Part shown: piece by piece, positions 1 through 10,010 of the stretch
Layout: each line of letters begins with the position of its first letter
Position numbering within the stretch: the stretch's first letter is position 1
Assembly (NCBI RefSeq): GCF_958431955.1
Contig: NZ_CAUASN010000007.1
Coordinates: 1-64,000, forward strand
DNA: 64,000 nucleotides
Origin: an uncultured Adlercreutzia sp.
GTDB taxonomy: Bacteria; Actinomycetota; Coriobacteriia; Coriobacteriales; Eggerthellaceae
Direction: 5' to 3'
Made by a program: the position numbers and the translations under genes
Notes under the pieces: generated by a model
Told to the model about the DNA's origin: nothing
Seen by the model: the letters and a program-made list of their open reading frames with translations, nothing else
Database searches by the model: none

Positions 1-41
1 CGCACAACGGCTGCCGCCCCAAGAAGCGTCGCCGCGTGTAA
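1..41 (+). CDS. rpsK: 30S ribosomal protein S11, C-terminal end only
   Basis: The first 41 bases encode the tail HNGCRPKKRRRV followed by TAA, which is the conserved basic C-terminus of ribosomal protein S11. The rest of the gene lies before the window. The order rpsK-rpsD-rpoA-rplQ is the conserved end of the alpha operon, which supports the call despite the short fragment. Confidence 0.88.
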   Translation, partial: HNGCRPKKRRRV

Positions 42-59
42 CTGAAAGGATCGTACATT

Positions 60-656
60 ATGGCAATCAACAGAACTCCGGTTCTCAAGCGCTGCCGTCA
101 GCTGGGCATCGATCCTGTGGTGCTCGGTTACTCCAGCAAGAAGGAATCCATCCGCCAGCCGAAGCGTCGCCGCAAGGAGAGCGAGTACGCCATGCAGCTG
201 CGCGAGAAACAGAAGGCCAAGTTCATCTACGGCGTGCTCGAGAAGCAGTTCCGTGGGTACTTCAAGCGCGCCAAGTCCATGCAGGGTCAGACCGGTGAGA
301 ACCTGATGACCATCCTGGAGACGCGCCTGGACAACGTGGTCTTCCGCCTGGGCTTCGCCCGCACCCGCAAGGAGGCCCGCCAGATGGTGACCCACGGTCA
401 CATCTGCGTGAACGGCCGCCGCGTGGACATCCCGTCCTTCCGCGTGCGCCCCGGCGAGCTCGTGAGCGTGGCCCCCAAGGCCAAGGAGCTCCTCGTCGTG
501 AAGAGCGCGCTTGTCTCCAACGAGCGCGTGCAGGTGCCCGCCTGGCTCGAGATTGACATCGAGAAGCTGCAGGGCAGCGTGCTGTCCCTCCCGACGCGTG
601 ACCAGATCGATCTGGACATCAACGAGCAGCTCATCGTCGAACTGTACTCGAAATAA
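60..656 (+). CDS. rpsD: 30S ribosomal protein S4
   Basis: S4 is a primary 16S rRNA-binding protein that nucleates small-subunit assembly. The 198-aa product has the usual length for the family. It contains the S4 RNA-binding domain at about residues 87-150, with the characteristic run [11 protein letters not shown] followed by [16 protein letters not shown]. An AAAGGA ribosome site lies about 10 bases before the ATG. It follows rpsK by 18 bases and precedes rpoA by 28 bases, so it is almost certainly co-transcribed with them. Confidence 0.98.
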   Translation: MAINRTPVLKRCRQLGIDPVVLGYSSKKESIRQPKRRRKESEYAMQLREKQKAKFIYGVLEKQFRGYFKRAKSMQGQTGENLMTILETRLDNVVFRLGFARTRKEARQMVTHGHICVNGRRVDIPSFRVRPGELVSVAPKAKELLVVKSALVSNERVQVPAWLEIDIEKLQGSVLSLPTRDQIDLDINEQLIVELYSK

Positions 657-684
657 TCGCGGCTTTTAAGGAGGCTACTCACAC

Positions 685-1635
685 ATGACAGAGTTCATGA
701 GGCCTACAGTAACTACGGAGGAAGTCAACGACACCGTTGCCCGTTACATCGTCGAGCCGCTCGAGCGCGGCTACGGCAACACGCTGGGCAACTCCATGCG
801 TCGCGTGCTGCTCTCCTCGCTGGACGGGGCGAAGGCCACCGCTATCCAGATCGAGGGCGTGCAGCACGAGTTCACGACGGCCGAAGGCGTTATCGAGGAC
901 ATCACCGACATCGTGCTGAACGTGAAGGGCCTGGTGTTCTCCCAGGTGTCCGACGAGGCCGACGAGGCGACCGCGCATGTGTTCGCCGAGGGTCCCTGCA
1001 CGGTGACCGGCGCCGACCTCGAGGTTCCGGGCCAGTTCAACCTGGTGAACCCCGACCATGTCATCGCGACGGTGGCCGACGGCGGCCAGCTGGACATGAC
1101 CATCCGCATCGGCGTGGGCCGCGGTTACGTGTCCGCCGAGCGCAACAAGCGCACGGAGGATCCCATCGGCATCATCCACGTGGACTCGCTGTTCTCGCCG
1201 GTTCGTCGTTGCACGATGAACGTGACCGACACCCGCGTGGGCCAGCGCACCGACTACGACAAGCTGGTTCTGGAAGTTGAGACCGACGGCTCCATCGACC
1301 CCACCGAGGCGGTGTGCCGCGCGGCCAACATCATCAACCAGTACATGGGCGCGTTCTTGGCCCTGGCCGCCACGGGCGAGGAGGAAGAGGGCGAGGCCCC
1401 GTCCATCTTCGCGCCGGAGGGCCAGGAGTCCAACGCCGAGCTGGACAAGCAGATCGAGGACTTGGATCTGTCCGTCCGCTCCTACAACTGCCTGAAGCGC
1501 GCGGGCATCCACTCCGTGCGCCAGCTCGTCGAGTTCTCCGAGAACGACCTGCTGAACATCAGAAACTTTGGTGCGAAGTCCATTGAGGAAGTGAAGGACA
1601 AGCTCATTTCCATGGACCTCAATTTGAAGCTTTAG
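685..1635 (+). CDS. rpoA: DNA-directed RNA polymerase alpha subunit
   Basis: The alpha subunit dimerises to scaffold beta and beta-prime and contacts activators through its C-terminal domain. The 316-aa product shows the N-terminal dimerisation domain (about 1-230, including ERGYGNTLGNSMRRVLLSS) and the C-terminal domain (about 255-316, including LSVRSYNCLKRAGI and LLNIRNFGAKSIEEV). An acidic linker joins the two. An AAGGAGG site lies about 10 bases before the ATG. It sits between rpsD and rplQ as in most bacteria. Confidence 0.98.
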   Translation: MTEFMRPTVTTEEVNDTVARYIVEPLERGYGNTLGNSMRRVLLSSLDGAKATAIQIEGVQHEFTTAEGVIEDITDIVLNVKGLVFSQVSDEADEATAHVFAEGPCTVTGADLEVPGQFNLVNPDHVIATVADGGQLDMTIRIGVGRGYVSAERNKRTEDPIGIIHVDSLFSPVRRCTMNVTDTRVGQRTDYDKLVLEVETDGSIDPTEAVCRAANIINQYMGAFLALAATGEEEEGEAPSIFAPEGQESNAELDKQIEDLDLSVRSYNCLKRAGIHSVRQLVEFSENDLLNIRNFGAKSIEEVKDKLISMDLNLKL

Positions 1636-1647
1636 GAGACACGAGAT

Positions 1648-2322
1648 ATGAGACACAACAAGAAGGGGCGGAAGCTCGGCACCGACTGGAGCCACACTAA
1701 GGCCATGAAGCGCAGCCTGGTGTCCGCTTTGTTCCTGAACGACCGCATCAAGACGGTGGAGGCTCGCGCCAAGGAGATCCGCCCGCAGGTCGACAAGGTC
1801 ATCACCTGGGCCAAGCGCGGCGACCTGCATTCCCGCCGTCTGGCCATCGCCTACCTGAACGACAAGGAGCTGGTCCGCGAGATCTTCGAGAAGGTCGCCC
1901 AGGGCATGTTCCAGGATCGTCCCGGCGGCTACACCCGCATCATGAAGCTCGGACCCCGCAAGGGCGACAACGCCCCCATGGTCATCATGGAGCTCGTGAC
2001 CGAGCCCTGCGTGCCCAAGGCCGAGCGCCAGGCCGCTGCCGCCAAGAAGGCCGCTCCGAAGAAGGCTGCCCCCAAGAAGGTGACCAAGAAGGCTGAGAAG
2101 GCCGAGGAGACCAAGGCCGAGAAGTCCGAGGAGCTCGCCGAGGATCTCGGCTTCGAGAACGACGGCACCATCGAGCAGATCGAAGCCGTGGACGCCGCTG
2201 AGAAGTCCGAGGCCGTCGAGGAGGCTCGTGAGGAGGCCGAGCGCGCCGAGGAGAAGGCCGCCAAGGAGGCCGAGACCGTCGACGCCGAGAAGATCGAGGA
2301 GGAGAAGGCCGACGTCAAGTAG
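1648..2322 (+). CDS. rplQ: 50S ribosomal protein L17 with long charged C-terminal tail
   Basis: L17 is a large-subunit protein near the exit tunnel. Residues 1-125 match the family (MRHNKKGRKLGTDWSHTKAM, then a core ending near PMVIMELV). The other roughly 100 residues are a low-complexity tail: first Lys/Ala-rich (AAAKKAAPKKAAPKK), then Glu/Ala-rich to the end. Bacterial L17 is usually about 115-130 aa. Tails like this are known in actinobacterial L17, so this is lineage-typical rather than a fusion. It starts 12 bases after rpoA and ends the ribosomal operon, with a terminator about 80 bases downstream. Confidence 0.97.
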   Translation: MRHNKKGRKLGTDWSHTKAMKRSLVSALFLNDRIKTVEARAKEIRPQVDKVITWAKRGDLHSRRLAIAYLNDKELVREIFEKVAQGMFQDRPGGYTRIMKLGPRKGDNAPMVIMELVTEPCVPKAERQAAAAKKAAPKKAAPKKVTKKAEKAEETKAEKSEELAEDLGFENDGTIEQIEAVDAAEKSEAVEEAREEAERAEEKAAKEAETVDAEKIEEEKADVK

Positions 2323-2403
2323 GCCTCGCCCGAATCGTTCGGATGCGCTTCGGCGGCGGCCAGCCGCATGAGCCGCGAGTCGGAGACATCGTTCTATGCG
2401 AAA

Positions 2404-2430
2404 GCGACCACCTTCGGGTGGTCGCTTTTT
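2404..2430 (+). terminator. Rho-independent terminator of the ribosomal alpha operon
   Basis: A perfect 9-bp stem, GCGACCACC and GGTGGTCGC, closes on a TTCG tetraloop and is followed by TTTTT. The TTCG loop and T run are textbook. It lies about 80 bases after the rplQ stop. Confidence 0.9.
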
Positions 2431-2594
2431 CTTGGTGTCAGCCGGGCAACGTGCGTACAACTTCTCAATTACTATCGGCCCGCTCAGATTTGGGGCGGGA
2501 CGACGGCTCATAGAATAGGGTCTGCAAGGGCACGGATGCGCGCTCTTACGAGACTTGTTCACGACAATCGTTTCGAAACGAAAGGAGCCGGATC

Positions 2595-2828
2595 ATGGCT
2601 GACAAGGATACGCTGATGAAGGAGTTCGTCGACACCGAGGCCGCGAAGACCGAGGACGCCGTGAAGGACCTCGAGCGCATCGAGGAGGAGGTTGTGGCCG
2701 AGGCCACGATGTCCACTGAGTTCGATGACGCGCTCGGCAACGAGCAGGCTGCCGCCGAGGCCGCCGAGACGGCTTTCGAGTTCGATCAGGCAAAGATCGG
2801 CACGGCCGGTATCGGCGAGGCTCTGTAA
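2595..2828 (+). CDS. Small acidic protein of unknown function
   Basis: This 77-aa product is strongly acidic (runs such as ERIEEEVVAEA and EFDDALGNEQAAAEAAETAFEF) with no membrane segment, signal peptide or cysteine. I do not recognise a family. The case for a real gene is an AAAGGAG site 8 bases before the ATG, a -10-like TAGAAT at 2511-2516, and flanking terminators on both sides (2404-2430 and 2958-2994), which make it a monocistronic unit. Its composition resembles the acidic tail of RplQ next door, but no aligned repeat is apparent. It could be a small helical, possibly disordered, regulatory protein. Confidence 0.65.
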   Translation: MADKDTLMKEFVDTEAAKTEDAVKDLERIEEEVVAEATMSTEFDDALGNEQAAAEAAETAFEFDQAKIGTAGIGEAL

Positions 2829-2957
2829 GAACCGCGGCTGCCACGGAGGCAGCCTGACGCGACGGGCGATTCGCTAACTCACCGCCCGCCCGCTTGCCGC
2901 CGCGAGCCTTCGGACCCCTCCTTAACAGGAGCCCCGCGGGATAGACTCGCAGGCTTT

Positions 2958-2994
2958 AAGGGAGCGCCCCTTGATCGGGAGGCGCTCCCTTTTT
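2958..2994 (+). terminator. Rho-independent terminator after the small acidic gene
   Basis: An 11-bp perfect stem (AAGGGAGCGCC and GGCGCTCCCTT) has a 12-base loop and is followed by TTTT. It lies 130 bases after the stop of the 77-aa gene. The stretch 2829-2957 between them holds nothing else I can identify. Confidence 0.85.
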
Positions 2995-3077
2995 ATGCTC
3001 ATGCACAAAACATTACGTCACAAGCGTCGCTGGCCGATCTGGGCGAACGCAGCGGATTCGCCATGCGGGGATCCTGC

Positions 3078-3089
3078 CATACTGGGGCC
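3078..3089 (+). promoter_or_regulatory. Candidate -10 box giving a leaderless ecfT transcript
   Basis: CATACT at 3078-3083 is followed by only six bases (GGGGCC) before an in-frame ATG at 3090. No ribosome site precedes that ATG. No convincing -35 is visible. The same geometry occurs before the EamA gene and the second MATE gene. Confidence 0.4.
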
Positions 3090-3827
3090 ATGACGGTCTT
3101 GGGAGGACAGAGCACGCGAATTGCGCCGGCGGTGCGCCGGTTGGACGGGCGCGTGAAGATCGCGCTTCTTGTGGCCTACAGCGTGATGTTGTTTCTTGTG
3201 GAAGACCTTGTCGGCCTCGGTGTTGCCGCCGTTCTTCTGGTAGTTGCGATGGTCGCCGGGCGCGTGAGGGGCGCCTCGGTGCTGCGCGCCGGTATGCCGG
3301 CTGTGGTGATCGCGGCCTTCCTGCTGCTTTACAACGGCGTCTCTTCGGGCTGGGCGACCGGTGTTGCCGTGGCGGCTCGCGTCATGCTGCTCGTGTACGC
3401 GAGCGCCGCCCTCATGGAGCTCTCGACGCCTACTGAGCTGTCCGAGGCGCTGCGACGTCTGCTAGCCCCCCTCGGCCGTGCGGGCCTGCCCGTGCGCGAT
3501 GCGACCTGCGCCCTTTCCATCGCTCTGCGCTTCATTCCCGTGACCGCCGAGGAGCTGGCGAGCGTGCGGGCCGCCCAGGCCTCCCGGGGCGCGGCCCTGG
3601 GCACGGGAAGTGCGGGCGCGCGGCTGCGGGCGAACGCGGGCCTCATGGCGCCTTTGTTCGTGGGCTTGTTCCGACGGGCCGACCGCCTGGCCGCGGCTAT
3701 GGACGCGCGGTGCTACGGGGCAAGCGGGGAACCCACCAGCTTGGACGGCAGGCGCTTCTCCCTAGGCGATGGCGTAATCCTCGTTGTCGGCTGCGGACTC
3801 TGCCTGGGCGCAGCCCTCCTGTTCTGA
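3090..3827 (+). CDS. ecfT: Energy-coupling factor transporter transmembrane protein (EcfT/CbiQ family)
   Basis: EcfT is the membrane scaffold of ECF vitamin and metal importers, coupling a substrate-binding S component to two EcfA ATPases. The 245-aa product has several hydrophobic segments. It carries two family hallmarks: an A-x-x-S-RGA-like cytoplasmic motif (RAAQASRGA) and the motif DARCYG, which contact the ATPases. The start at 3090 is chosen because it lies six bases after a -10-like box; an upstream in-frame ATG at 3063 has no ribosome site. No EcfA or S component lies within the window, so those partners must be encoded elsewhere. Its last 66 bases overlap the convergent EamA gene. 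Confidence 0.88.
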   Translation: MTVLGGQSTRIAPAVRRLDGRVKIALLVAYSVMLFLVEDLVGLGVAAVLLVVAMVAGRVRGASVLRAGMPAVVIAAFLLLYNGVSSGWATGVAVAARVMLLVYASAALMELSTPTELSEALRRLLAPLGRAGLPVRDATCALSIALRFIPVTAEELASVRAAQASRGAALGTGSAGARLRANAGLMAPLFVGLFRRADRLAAAMDARCYGASGEPTSLDGRRFSLGDGVILVVGCGLCLGAALLF

Positions 3828-4715
3828 GGTCTTGCGTGCCGGTGCAAGCTCGCTGATGAGGATGGCGGCGAAGATGAGCGCGAAGCCGAGCATCATGCGT
3901 CCGGTCACGAGCTCGCCGTAGAGCAGCACGCTGGCGATCGCCCCGAACACCGACTCCAACGACAGGATGAGCGAGCCCTGGGCCTCGTGCACGTGGGCGA
4001 GCCCCACGTTCTGCAGCACATAGCAGACGCCAGAGGCGAGCACCACCAAATAGGCGAGGTTGAGCGCGAAGTCGAGGTTGGCCACCGCTTCCCAACCGGG
4101 AAAGGACTCAGTCGCGGCACCGAGGGCAAGACCCATAACGCCTCCGAAGAGGAACTGGTATACCGTAAGCCCCAGCACGTCGTAGCGCTTCGAGAAGCGC
4201 GCAATGGCGATGATCTGGGCTGCGAAGAACACGGCGCACAGCAGCGTCATGAGGTCGCCGAATCCGATGGTGAAGCTGCCGGCCGTCATGGACACGAGCC
4301 CGATGCCCGCCACGCAGAGCACGGCCGCGCCCACGTTCGCCACGGTGGGGCGCTTGCGCGTCAGAGCCCACAGCATGAAGGGCACGATGACGCAGTAGGT
4401 GGCGGTGAGGAAGGCGTTTTTGCCCGGAGTCGTCTCGGCAAGGCCCACCGTCTGCACCCAGAAGGCCAGGAAGGTGACGGCGCCGAGCACGAGTCCCGCG
4501 CCGAGAAAGCCGGCATTCAGGCTACCGCGCAGGCGACGGTGGAAGATAACCGCCATGAGGATGCCCGTGAGCAGGAAGCGCACGCCGATGAGCTGCGCGG
4601 GCGGCAGCACGTCCACGGCGTCCTTCATCACCACGAAGGCGAACCCCCAGATAACGGTAGCCGCCAGCAGCATGAGCTTGTAGGCGAAGGCGGGAATATG
4701 TCGCTTGGTTTCCAT
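3762..4715 (-). CDS. EamA-family drug/metabolite exporter (DMT superfamily)
   Basis: The 317-aa product has about ten hydrophobic segments arranged as two EamA repeats (roughly residues 12-145 and 160-295), the normal architecture of this inner-membrane exporter family. Typical stretches are AATVIWGFAFVVMKDA near the N-terminus and LESVFGAIASVLLYGE in the second repeat. The substrate cannot be deduced. The 3' end runs 66 bases into the convergent ecfT gene, so both C-termini are encoded by the same DNA. No ribosome site precedes the ATG, but a consensus TATAAT ends eight bases before it, pointing to a leaderless message. Confidence 0.9.
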   Translation of the reverse strand: METKRHIPAFAYKLMLLAATVIWGFAFVVMKDAVDVLPPAQLIGVRFLLTGILMAVIFHRRLRGSLNAGFLGAGLVLGAVTFLAFWVQTVGLAETTPGKNAFLTATYCVIVPFMLWALTRKRPTVANVGAAVLCVAGIGLVSMTAGSFTIGFGDLMTLLCAVFFAAQIIAIARFSKRYDVLGLTVYQFLFGGVMGLALGAATESFPGWEAVANLDFALNLAYLVVLASGVCYVLQNVGLAHVHEAQGSLILSLESVFGAIASVLLYGELVTGRMMLGFALIFAAILISELAPARKTSEQEGCAQAESAADNEDYAIA

Positions 4716-4723
4716 AGCTTGCC

Positions 4724-4753
4724 ATTATAAGGAGCCGCGTCGTCGCATGCCAG
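4724..4753 (-). promoter_or_regulatory. Promoter of the EamA gene, probably leaderless
   Basis: On the minus strand CTGGCA (4753-4748, four of six to the -35 consensus) is followed after 18 bases by a perfect TATAAT (4729-4724). The ATG begins eight bases later, so transcription would start at or next to the A of the start codon. Confidence 0.65.
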
Positions 4754-4924
4754 AGCGGGGTCGGCTGAATTGCCCTTGCGGCGGCATCGTGGCGGCGATG
4801 CGACGGATGCTGCAGTTGTGACCGATCGGCAACGCAGCAGAAACGTCGCTCGGCCGCGGGGCGACTCCCTTGCTCTGAGCACGATCATAGAGTCGTGTTG
4901 CGTAACCGACCGAGAGGACGTGCC

Positions 4925-6850
4925 ATGTACTATTCCAGCGGCAACTACGAAGCCTTCGCTCATCCGATGAAGCCCGAGGGCGTCGACGAGAAGCAAGCCT
5001 ACATTATCGGCAGCGGCTTGGCGGGCCTGACCGCCGCCTGCTACCTGGTGCGCGACGGCCAGATGGCCGGCGACCGCATTCACATCCTGGAGCGTGACCC
5101 GCGGGCCGGCGGCGCGTGTGATGGCTGGGACTACAGCCAGCTTGGCTTCACCATGCGCGGCGGTCGCGAGATGGACAACCACTTCGAGGTGATGTGGGAC
5201 CTGTTCCGCGACATTCCTTCCATCGAGGATCCGAACGTAAGCGTGCTCGACTACTACTACTGGCTGAACAAGCGCGATCCGAACTACTCGCTGTGCCGCG
5301 CCACGGTGGATCGCGGCCACGATGCTCGCACCGACGGCAAGTTCAACCTGTCGGACAAGGCCTGCACCGAGATCATGAACTTGTTCTTCACGCCCGAGGA
5401 GGATCTGCAGGACAAGCTCATCACCGAGTACTTCTCCGATGAGGTGCTGAACTCGAACTTCTGGCTGTACTGGCGCACCATGTTCGCCTTCGAGAACTGG
5501 CACTCGGCCCTGGAGATGAAGCGCTACATCACCCGCTTCATCCACCACGTGGGCGGCCTGCCCGATTTCTCGGCGCTGCGCTTCACCCGCTACAACCAGT
5601 ACGAGTCGATGATCCTGCCCATGGTGAACTATCTGAAGGCCCACGGGGTCGACTTCCAGTTCAGCACCCATGTGACCGACGTGCGCTTCTCCTGCGATGA
5701 GGCGGCCGACAACAACCGCAAGGTGGCCACCGAGATCCGTCTCGTGCGCGAGGACGGCGCTACGGCCCAGGATGCCGCCGAGGGCCTGCCCGCCGACGGT
5801 CAGATGACCCGGCCGGCCGATCCCGCCCGCGAGGAGACCATCGCGCTTTCCGAGAACGACCTCGTGTTCATCACGCCGGGCAGCTGTGTTGCCCACTCCT
5901 CCTTCGGCAGCCAGGACGTGCCCGCCCGCTTCGCGCCCGCGCTCACACCCGGCGACGGCTGGGATTTGTGGAAGAAGATCGCGGCCCAGTCGCCTGAGTT
6001 CGGGCATCCCGAGAAGTTCTGCGGCGACCCGGAGAAGAGCAACTGGGAGAGCGCCACGGTAACCACGCTGGACGAGAAGATCCTGCCCTACATCGAGGCC
6101 ATCTGCAAGCGCGACCCCCTGTCGGGCGGCGTGGTCACGGGCGGCATCGTGTCGGTGAAGGACTCGAACTGGCTCCTTTCGTGGACCATCAACCGCCAGC
6201 CGCAGTTCCGCGACCAGCCCGAGGGCACTGTGTGCGTGTGGCTCTACGGCCTGTTTACCGACAAGCCCGGCAACTACGTGAAGAAGGCCATGCGCGACTG
6301 CACCGGTCGCGAGATCTGCGAGGAGTGGCTCTACCACCTCGGCGTGCCTGAGGATCAGATCGGCGAGCTCGCCGAGAAGAGCGCCAACACCGTGCCCTGC
6401 ATGATGCCCTACATCACGGCGTTCTTCATGCCGCGCGCCGAAGGCGACCGCCCGCTTGTCGTGCCCGAGGGCGCGGTGAACTTCGCCTTCATCGGCCAGT
6501 TCGCCGAGACGCCGCGCGACACCATCTTCACCACCGAGTACTCCATGCGCACGGGCATGGAGGCGGTCTATACGCTGCTCGACATCGACCGCGGCGTCCC
6601 CGAGGTATGGGGGAGCGCCTATGACTTGCGCTGCCTGCTGAATGCCACGGTGCTGCTGCGCGACGGCAAACCGGCCACCGACATGAACATGAACGTGCTG
6701 GAGAAGTTGCTGCTCTCGCGCGGCCTGAAGGAGATCGAGCATACCGACATCTACGGCCTGCTGAAAGAGTTCGGCGTCATCCCGACCACCGACGAGAACC
6801 GCGCGGTGGCGGGGCCGGCCACGGGTGCGGTGTGGCCGGGCATCCACTAG
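4925..6850 (+). CDS. ohyA: Oleate hydratase (myosin-cross-reactive antigen family)
   Basis: Oleate hydratase is an FAD-dependent enzyme that adds water to the cis-9 double bond of unsaturated fatty acids, usually read as detoxification of host or dietary fatty acids. The 641-aa product begins with a FAD-binding fold (GSGLAG at about 29-34) and carries family blocks GGREMDNHFEVMWDLFRDIPS and SVLDYYYWLNKRDPNYSLCR, with IGQFAETPRDTIFTTEYS toward the C-terminus. The start at 4925 is chosen for its AGAGGA site; an in-frame ATG or alternative start 30 bases upstream lacks one. It stands alone between an exporter and enolase and has its own terminator. Confidence 0.95.
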   Translation: MYYSSGNYEAFAHPMKPEGVDEKQAYIIGSGLAGLTAACYLVRDGQMAGDRIHILERDPRAGGACDGWDYSQLGFTMRGGREMDNHFEVMWDLFRDIPSIEDPNVSVLDYYYWLNKRDPNYSLCRATVDRGHDARTDGKFNLSDKACTEIMNLFFTPEEDLQDKLITEYFSDEVLNSNFWLYWRTMFAFENWHSALEMKRYITRFIHHVGGLPDFSALRFTRYNQYESMILPMVNYLKAHGVDFQFSTHVTDVRFSCDEAADNNRKVATEIRLVREDGATAQDAAEGLPADGQMTRPADPAREETIALSENDLVFITPGSCVAHSSFGSQDVPARFAPALTPGDGWDLWKKIAAQSPEFGHPEKFCGDPEKSNWESATVTTLDEKILPYIEAICKRDPLSGGVVTGGIVSVKDSNWLLSWTINRQPQFRDQPEGTVCVWLYGLFTDKPGNYVKKAMRDCTGREICEEWLYHLGVPEDQIGELAEKSANTVPCMMPYITAFFMPRAEGDRPLVVPEGAVNFAFIGQFAETPRDTIFTTEYSMRTGMEAVYTLLDIDRGVPEVWGSAYDLRCLLNATVLLRDGKPATDMNMNVLEKLLLSRGLKEIEHTDIYGLLKEFGVIPTTDENRAVAGPATGAVWPGIH

Positions 6851-6938
6851 CGCCTCGCGAGTGCTGCCGCGTTACAGCTTGCGGCCCGCGGCGAGGGAAC
6901 GGCCGGCACGCTGCTCGTGAGACTCGGGCCTCTTGATT

Positions 6939-6977
6939 CGCGCCCCGCACGGAACTCGCTCCGTGCGGGGCGCGTTT
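6939..6977 (+). terminator. GC-rich terminator hairpin after oleate hydratase
   Basis: A perfect 15-bp stem (CGCGCCCCGCACGGA and its complement) with a six-base loop is followed by only TTT. The T run is short, so termination may be partial. A TATGAT box at 6984-6989 immediately after it probably serves eno. Confidence 0.7.
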
Positions 6978-7001
6978 GCGTGGTATGATGGAAAACGCTG
7001 A

Positions 7002-8330
<1,329 letters not shown>

Positions 8331-8357
8331 GCGCTGCAGCTGGAATAAACTAGAACC

Positions 8358-8389
8358 AAGGGGCCGCAAATCCTTGCGGCCCCTTCTTT
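8358..8389 (+). terminator. Terminator after eno
   Basis: A 12-bp perfect stem (AAGGGGCCGCAA with TTGCGGCCCCTT) closes on a four-base loop and is followed by CTTT. It lies between convergent eno and the luxR-type gene. Because the stem begins with AA and ends with TT it could work weakly on both strands. Confidence 0.85.
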
Positions 8390-8436
8390 ACGTCGAAGGT
8401 TAAAACCCAAGCAGCTCTTTCAAGGCTCCTGCTGCA

Positions 8437-9960
8437 TCAATGGGATGACGAATCTAGCGGGGATTGGCTCAGTATGGAGAGAAGCTCGTTTTTGGAATGG
8501 ATGTCGAGTTTGGTGTAGATGTGCTTCATGTGGCTGCGCACCGTGTTGTGCGAGATGAGGAGCGATTGGGCGACATAGGATTGGGTGAAGCCCTGCGCGA
8601 TGAGGAATACGATCTCCGTCTCGCGCTCCGTCAGCCCATATTGATCGATGAGGCGCTGGCATTGGGCCCTTAGGCGGGCATCGGGGTCGTCGAGTTCAAG
8701 GGAGACGTTGTCAACGTGCTGCGTCCGCTCGTCCGCATTGTCGCTTGCTGTCCGAAGAATGGTTCCGAGAGGGTAGTCGCTCAAGCGGGAGTTGTCCGAA
8801 AGGAGCAGCAAGCACATCGCCAAGAGCGCCATAATAGAAATGAGCACGAGATCTAATCCGAGGTCGAAGTACCCGATGGCGATACGGGCGATGCTGGTTC
8901 CCAGTATCATGCCCAATTCGATAATGCCCCAGCCGATAGCGAACAGCGTGTACAAGGGAATTCGCACATGGTGCGAAATATCGACGAGCTTTATGTTGAT
9001 GTACCCTGCCGCCACATACCTGATGCTCGAGAACACGCTGACAACGACGGGGGCCGCCTCAGGGTAGGCAATGATGAGAATGAACGAGAGGCCGATGGAG
9101 GCAATGAGCACCGACCAGAAGGCCTTGGTTGAGACGAGCTGTCGCTTACCCAGGACGAAAAGAACGAAGAGCGCGGCAAGTACGATGGAGATAGTGTTGT
9201 AGACGAGGTACGACAGAAGAGGGGAAAGAGGGAAGAGCGCCTCCTCGGGCAGCTGATTAACGAAGCCGAGAACAACGGCATAGAGGGCGAGCATGATGAA
9301 CCATGAGCCCACCTGCGAGAACATTTTATCTTTTGGGTACACCGAGAACGGAGCGGCGTTGATGGGCGTACGGGCCGGGTTGGCAATGTAGCGAATGGTC
9401 GCCCATGCACAAAGGGGCGGAACCACAAAGGTGAACCCCTGTTGGGCAATGCCGGGAAGAATGGCGAACAGAAACGCGCCGACCGACGATAGAATCAACG
9501 ATGCCATAACCGACAGGGCGACTTCGTAGATGCGCAGCGGAGCATAGATTTCATTCCAGCAGACATACATCCAGCCCATGCCGGCAAAACCGAGGAATGC
9601 GCAGGCAACGGCAATTCCCGAGAGCTCGGTGGGCCATGTGGAGCAGGCAATGGTTCCGCAAATGGCCGCCGCTGCGGCGCTGGGGATTATTGTGCGCTTG
9701 AGCGTAGCCTGGGTGAGGGGGAGCGCATGCAGGCAGACAACGAGAAGCAAGGGCGCTATGCCCCGTCCCAGCCAATAGGCGAAAAAGAAGTCGGACGTCT
9801 GGGGAGTGAAAAAGGGATTGTCGCTGAAGTTCATCATCCACAGGCGGAGCAGCGCGAGCCAAAGCGTTGAAACGACGAGCGCCGTGCGCTTATCCAGGTA
9901 GCGCGTTGATGAAACAACGCCTTCTCGATGAGAGGCGCCCCCGGTCTCTGTCTGTGTCAT
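8437..9960 (-). CDS. LuxR-family regulator with a multi-pass membrane domain
   Basis: The 507-aa product has about twelve hydrophobic segments over residues 25-390, then a cytosolic linker and a C-terminal LuxR/GerE helix-turn-helix (YGLTERETEIVFLIAQGF, then SLLISHNTVRSHMKHIYTKL). Such membrane LuxR proteins are abundant in Eggerthellaceae and usually sit next to the exported reductase they are thought to control. The start at 9960 is chosen because GAGGAGG lies six bases upstream; a GTG two codons earlier falls inside that spacing. It is divergent from the flavoprotein at 10212, its presumed target. The sensed signal is unknown. Confidence 0.88.
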   Translation of the reverse strand: MTQTETGGASHREGVVSSTRYLDKRTALVVSTLWLALLRLWMMNFSDNPFFTPQTSDFFFAYWLGRGIAPLLLVVCLHALPLTQATLKRTIIPSAAAAAICGTIACSTWPTELSGIAVACAFLGFAGMGWMYVCWNEIYAPLRIYEVALSVMASLILSSVGAFLFAILPGIAQQGFTFVVPPLCAWATIRYIANPARTPINAAPFSVYPKDKMFSQVGSWFIMLALYAVVLGFVNQLPEEALFPLSPLLSYLVYNTISIVLAALFVLFVLGKRQLVSTKAFWSVLIASIGLSFILIIAYPEAAPVVVSVFSSIRYVAAGYINIKLVDISHHVRIPLYTLFAIGWGIIELGMILGTSIARIAIGYFDLGLDLVLISIMALLAMCLLLLSDNSRLSDYPLGTILRTASDNADERTQHVDNVSLELDDPDARLRAQCQRLIDQYGLTERETEIVFLIAQGFTQSYVAQSLLISHNTVRSHMKHIYTKLDIHSKNELLSILSQSPLDSSSH

Positions 9961-10010
9961 TACCACCCTCCTCGGGTCACATCATAGCAGAGTTCGAGCG
10001 GATGCATACT

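Noticed and set aside
679..2562. 627-codon open frame on the minus strand across rpoA and rplQ
   Set aside because: It is the shadow of two essential, clearly conserved genes in GC-rich DNA, with low-complexity Leu/Gly/His composition and no ribosome site.
2368..2616. 82-codon plus-strand frame after rplQ
   Set aside because: It runs through the operon terminator and the ribosome site of the next gene and has no good start signal.
4628..6847. 739-codon open frame opposite oleate hydratase
   Set aside because: Same shadow effect; the plus-strand product matches a known enzyme family along its length.
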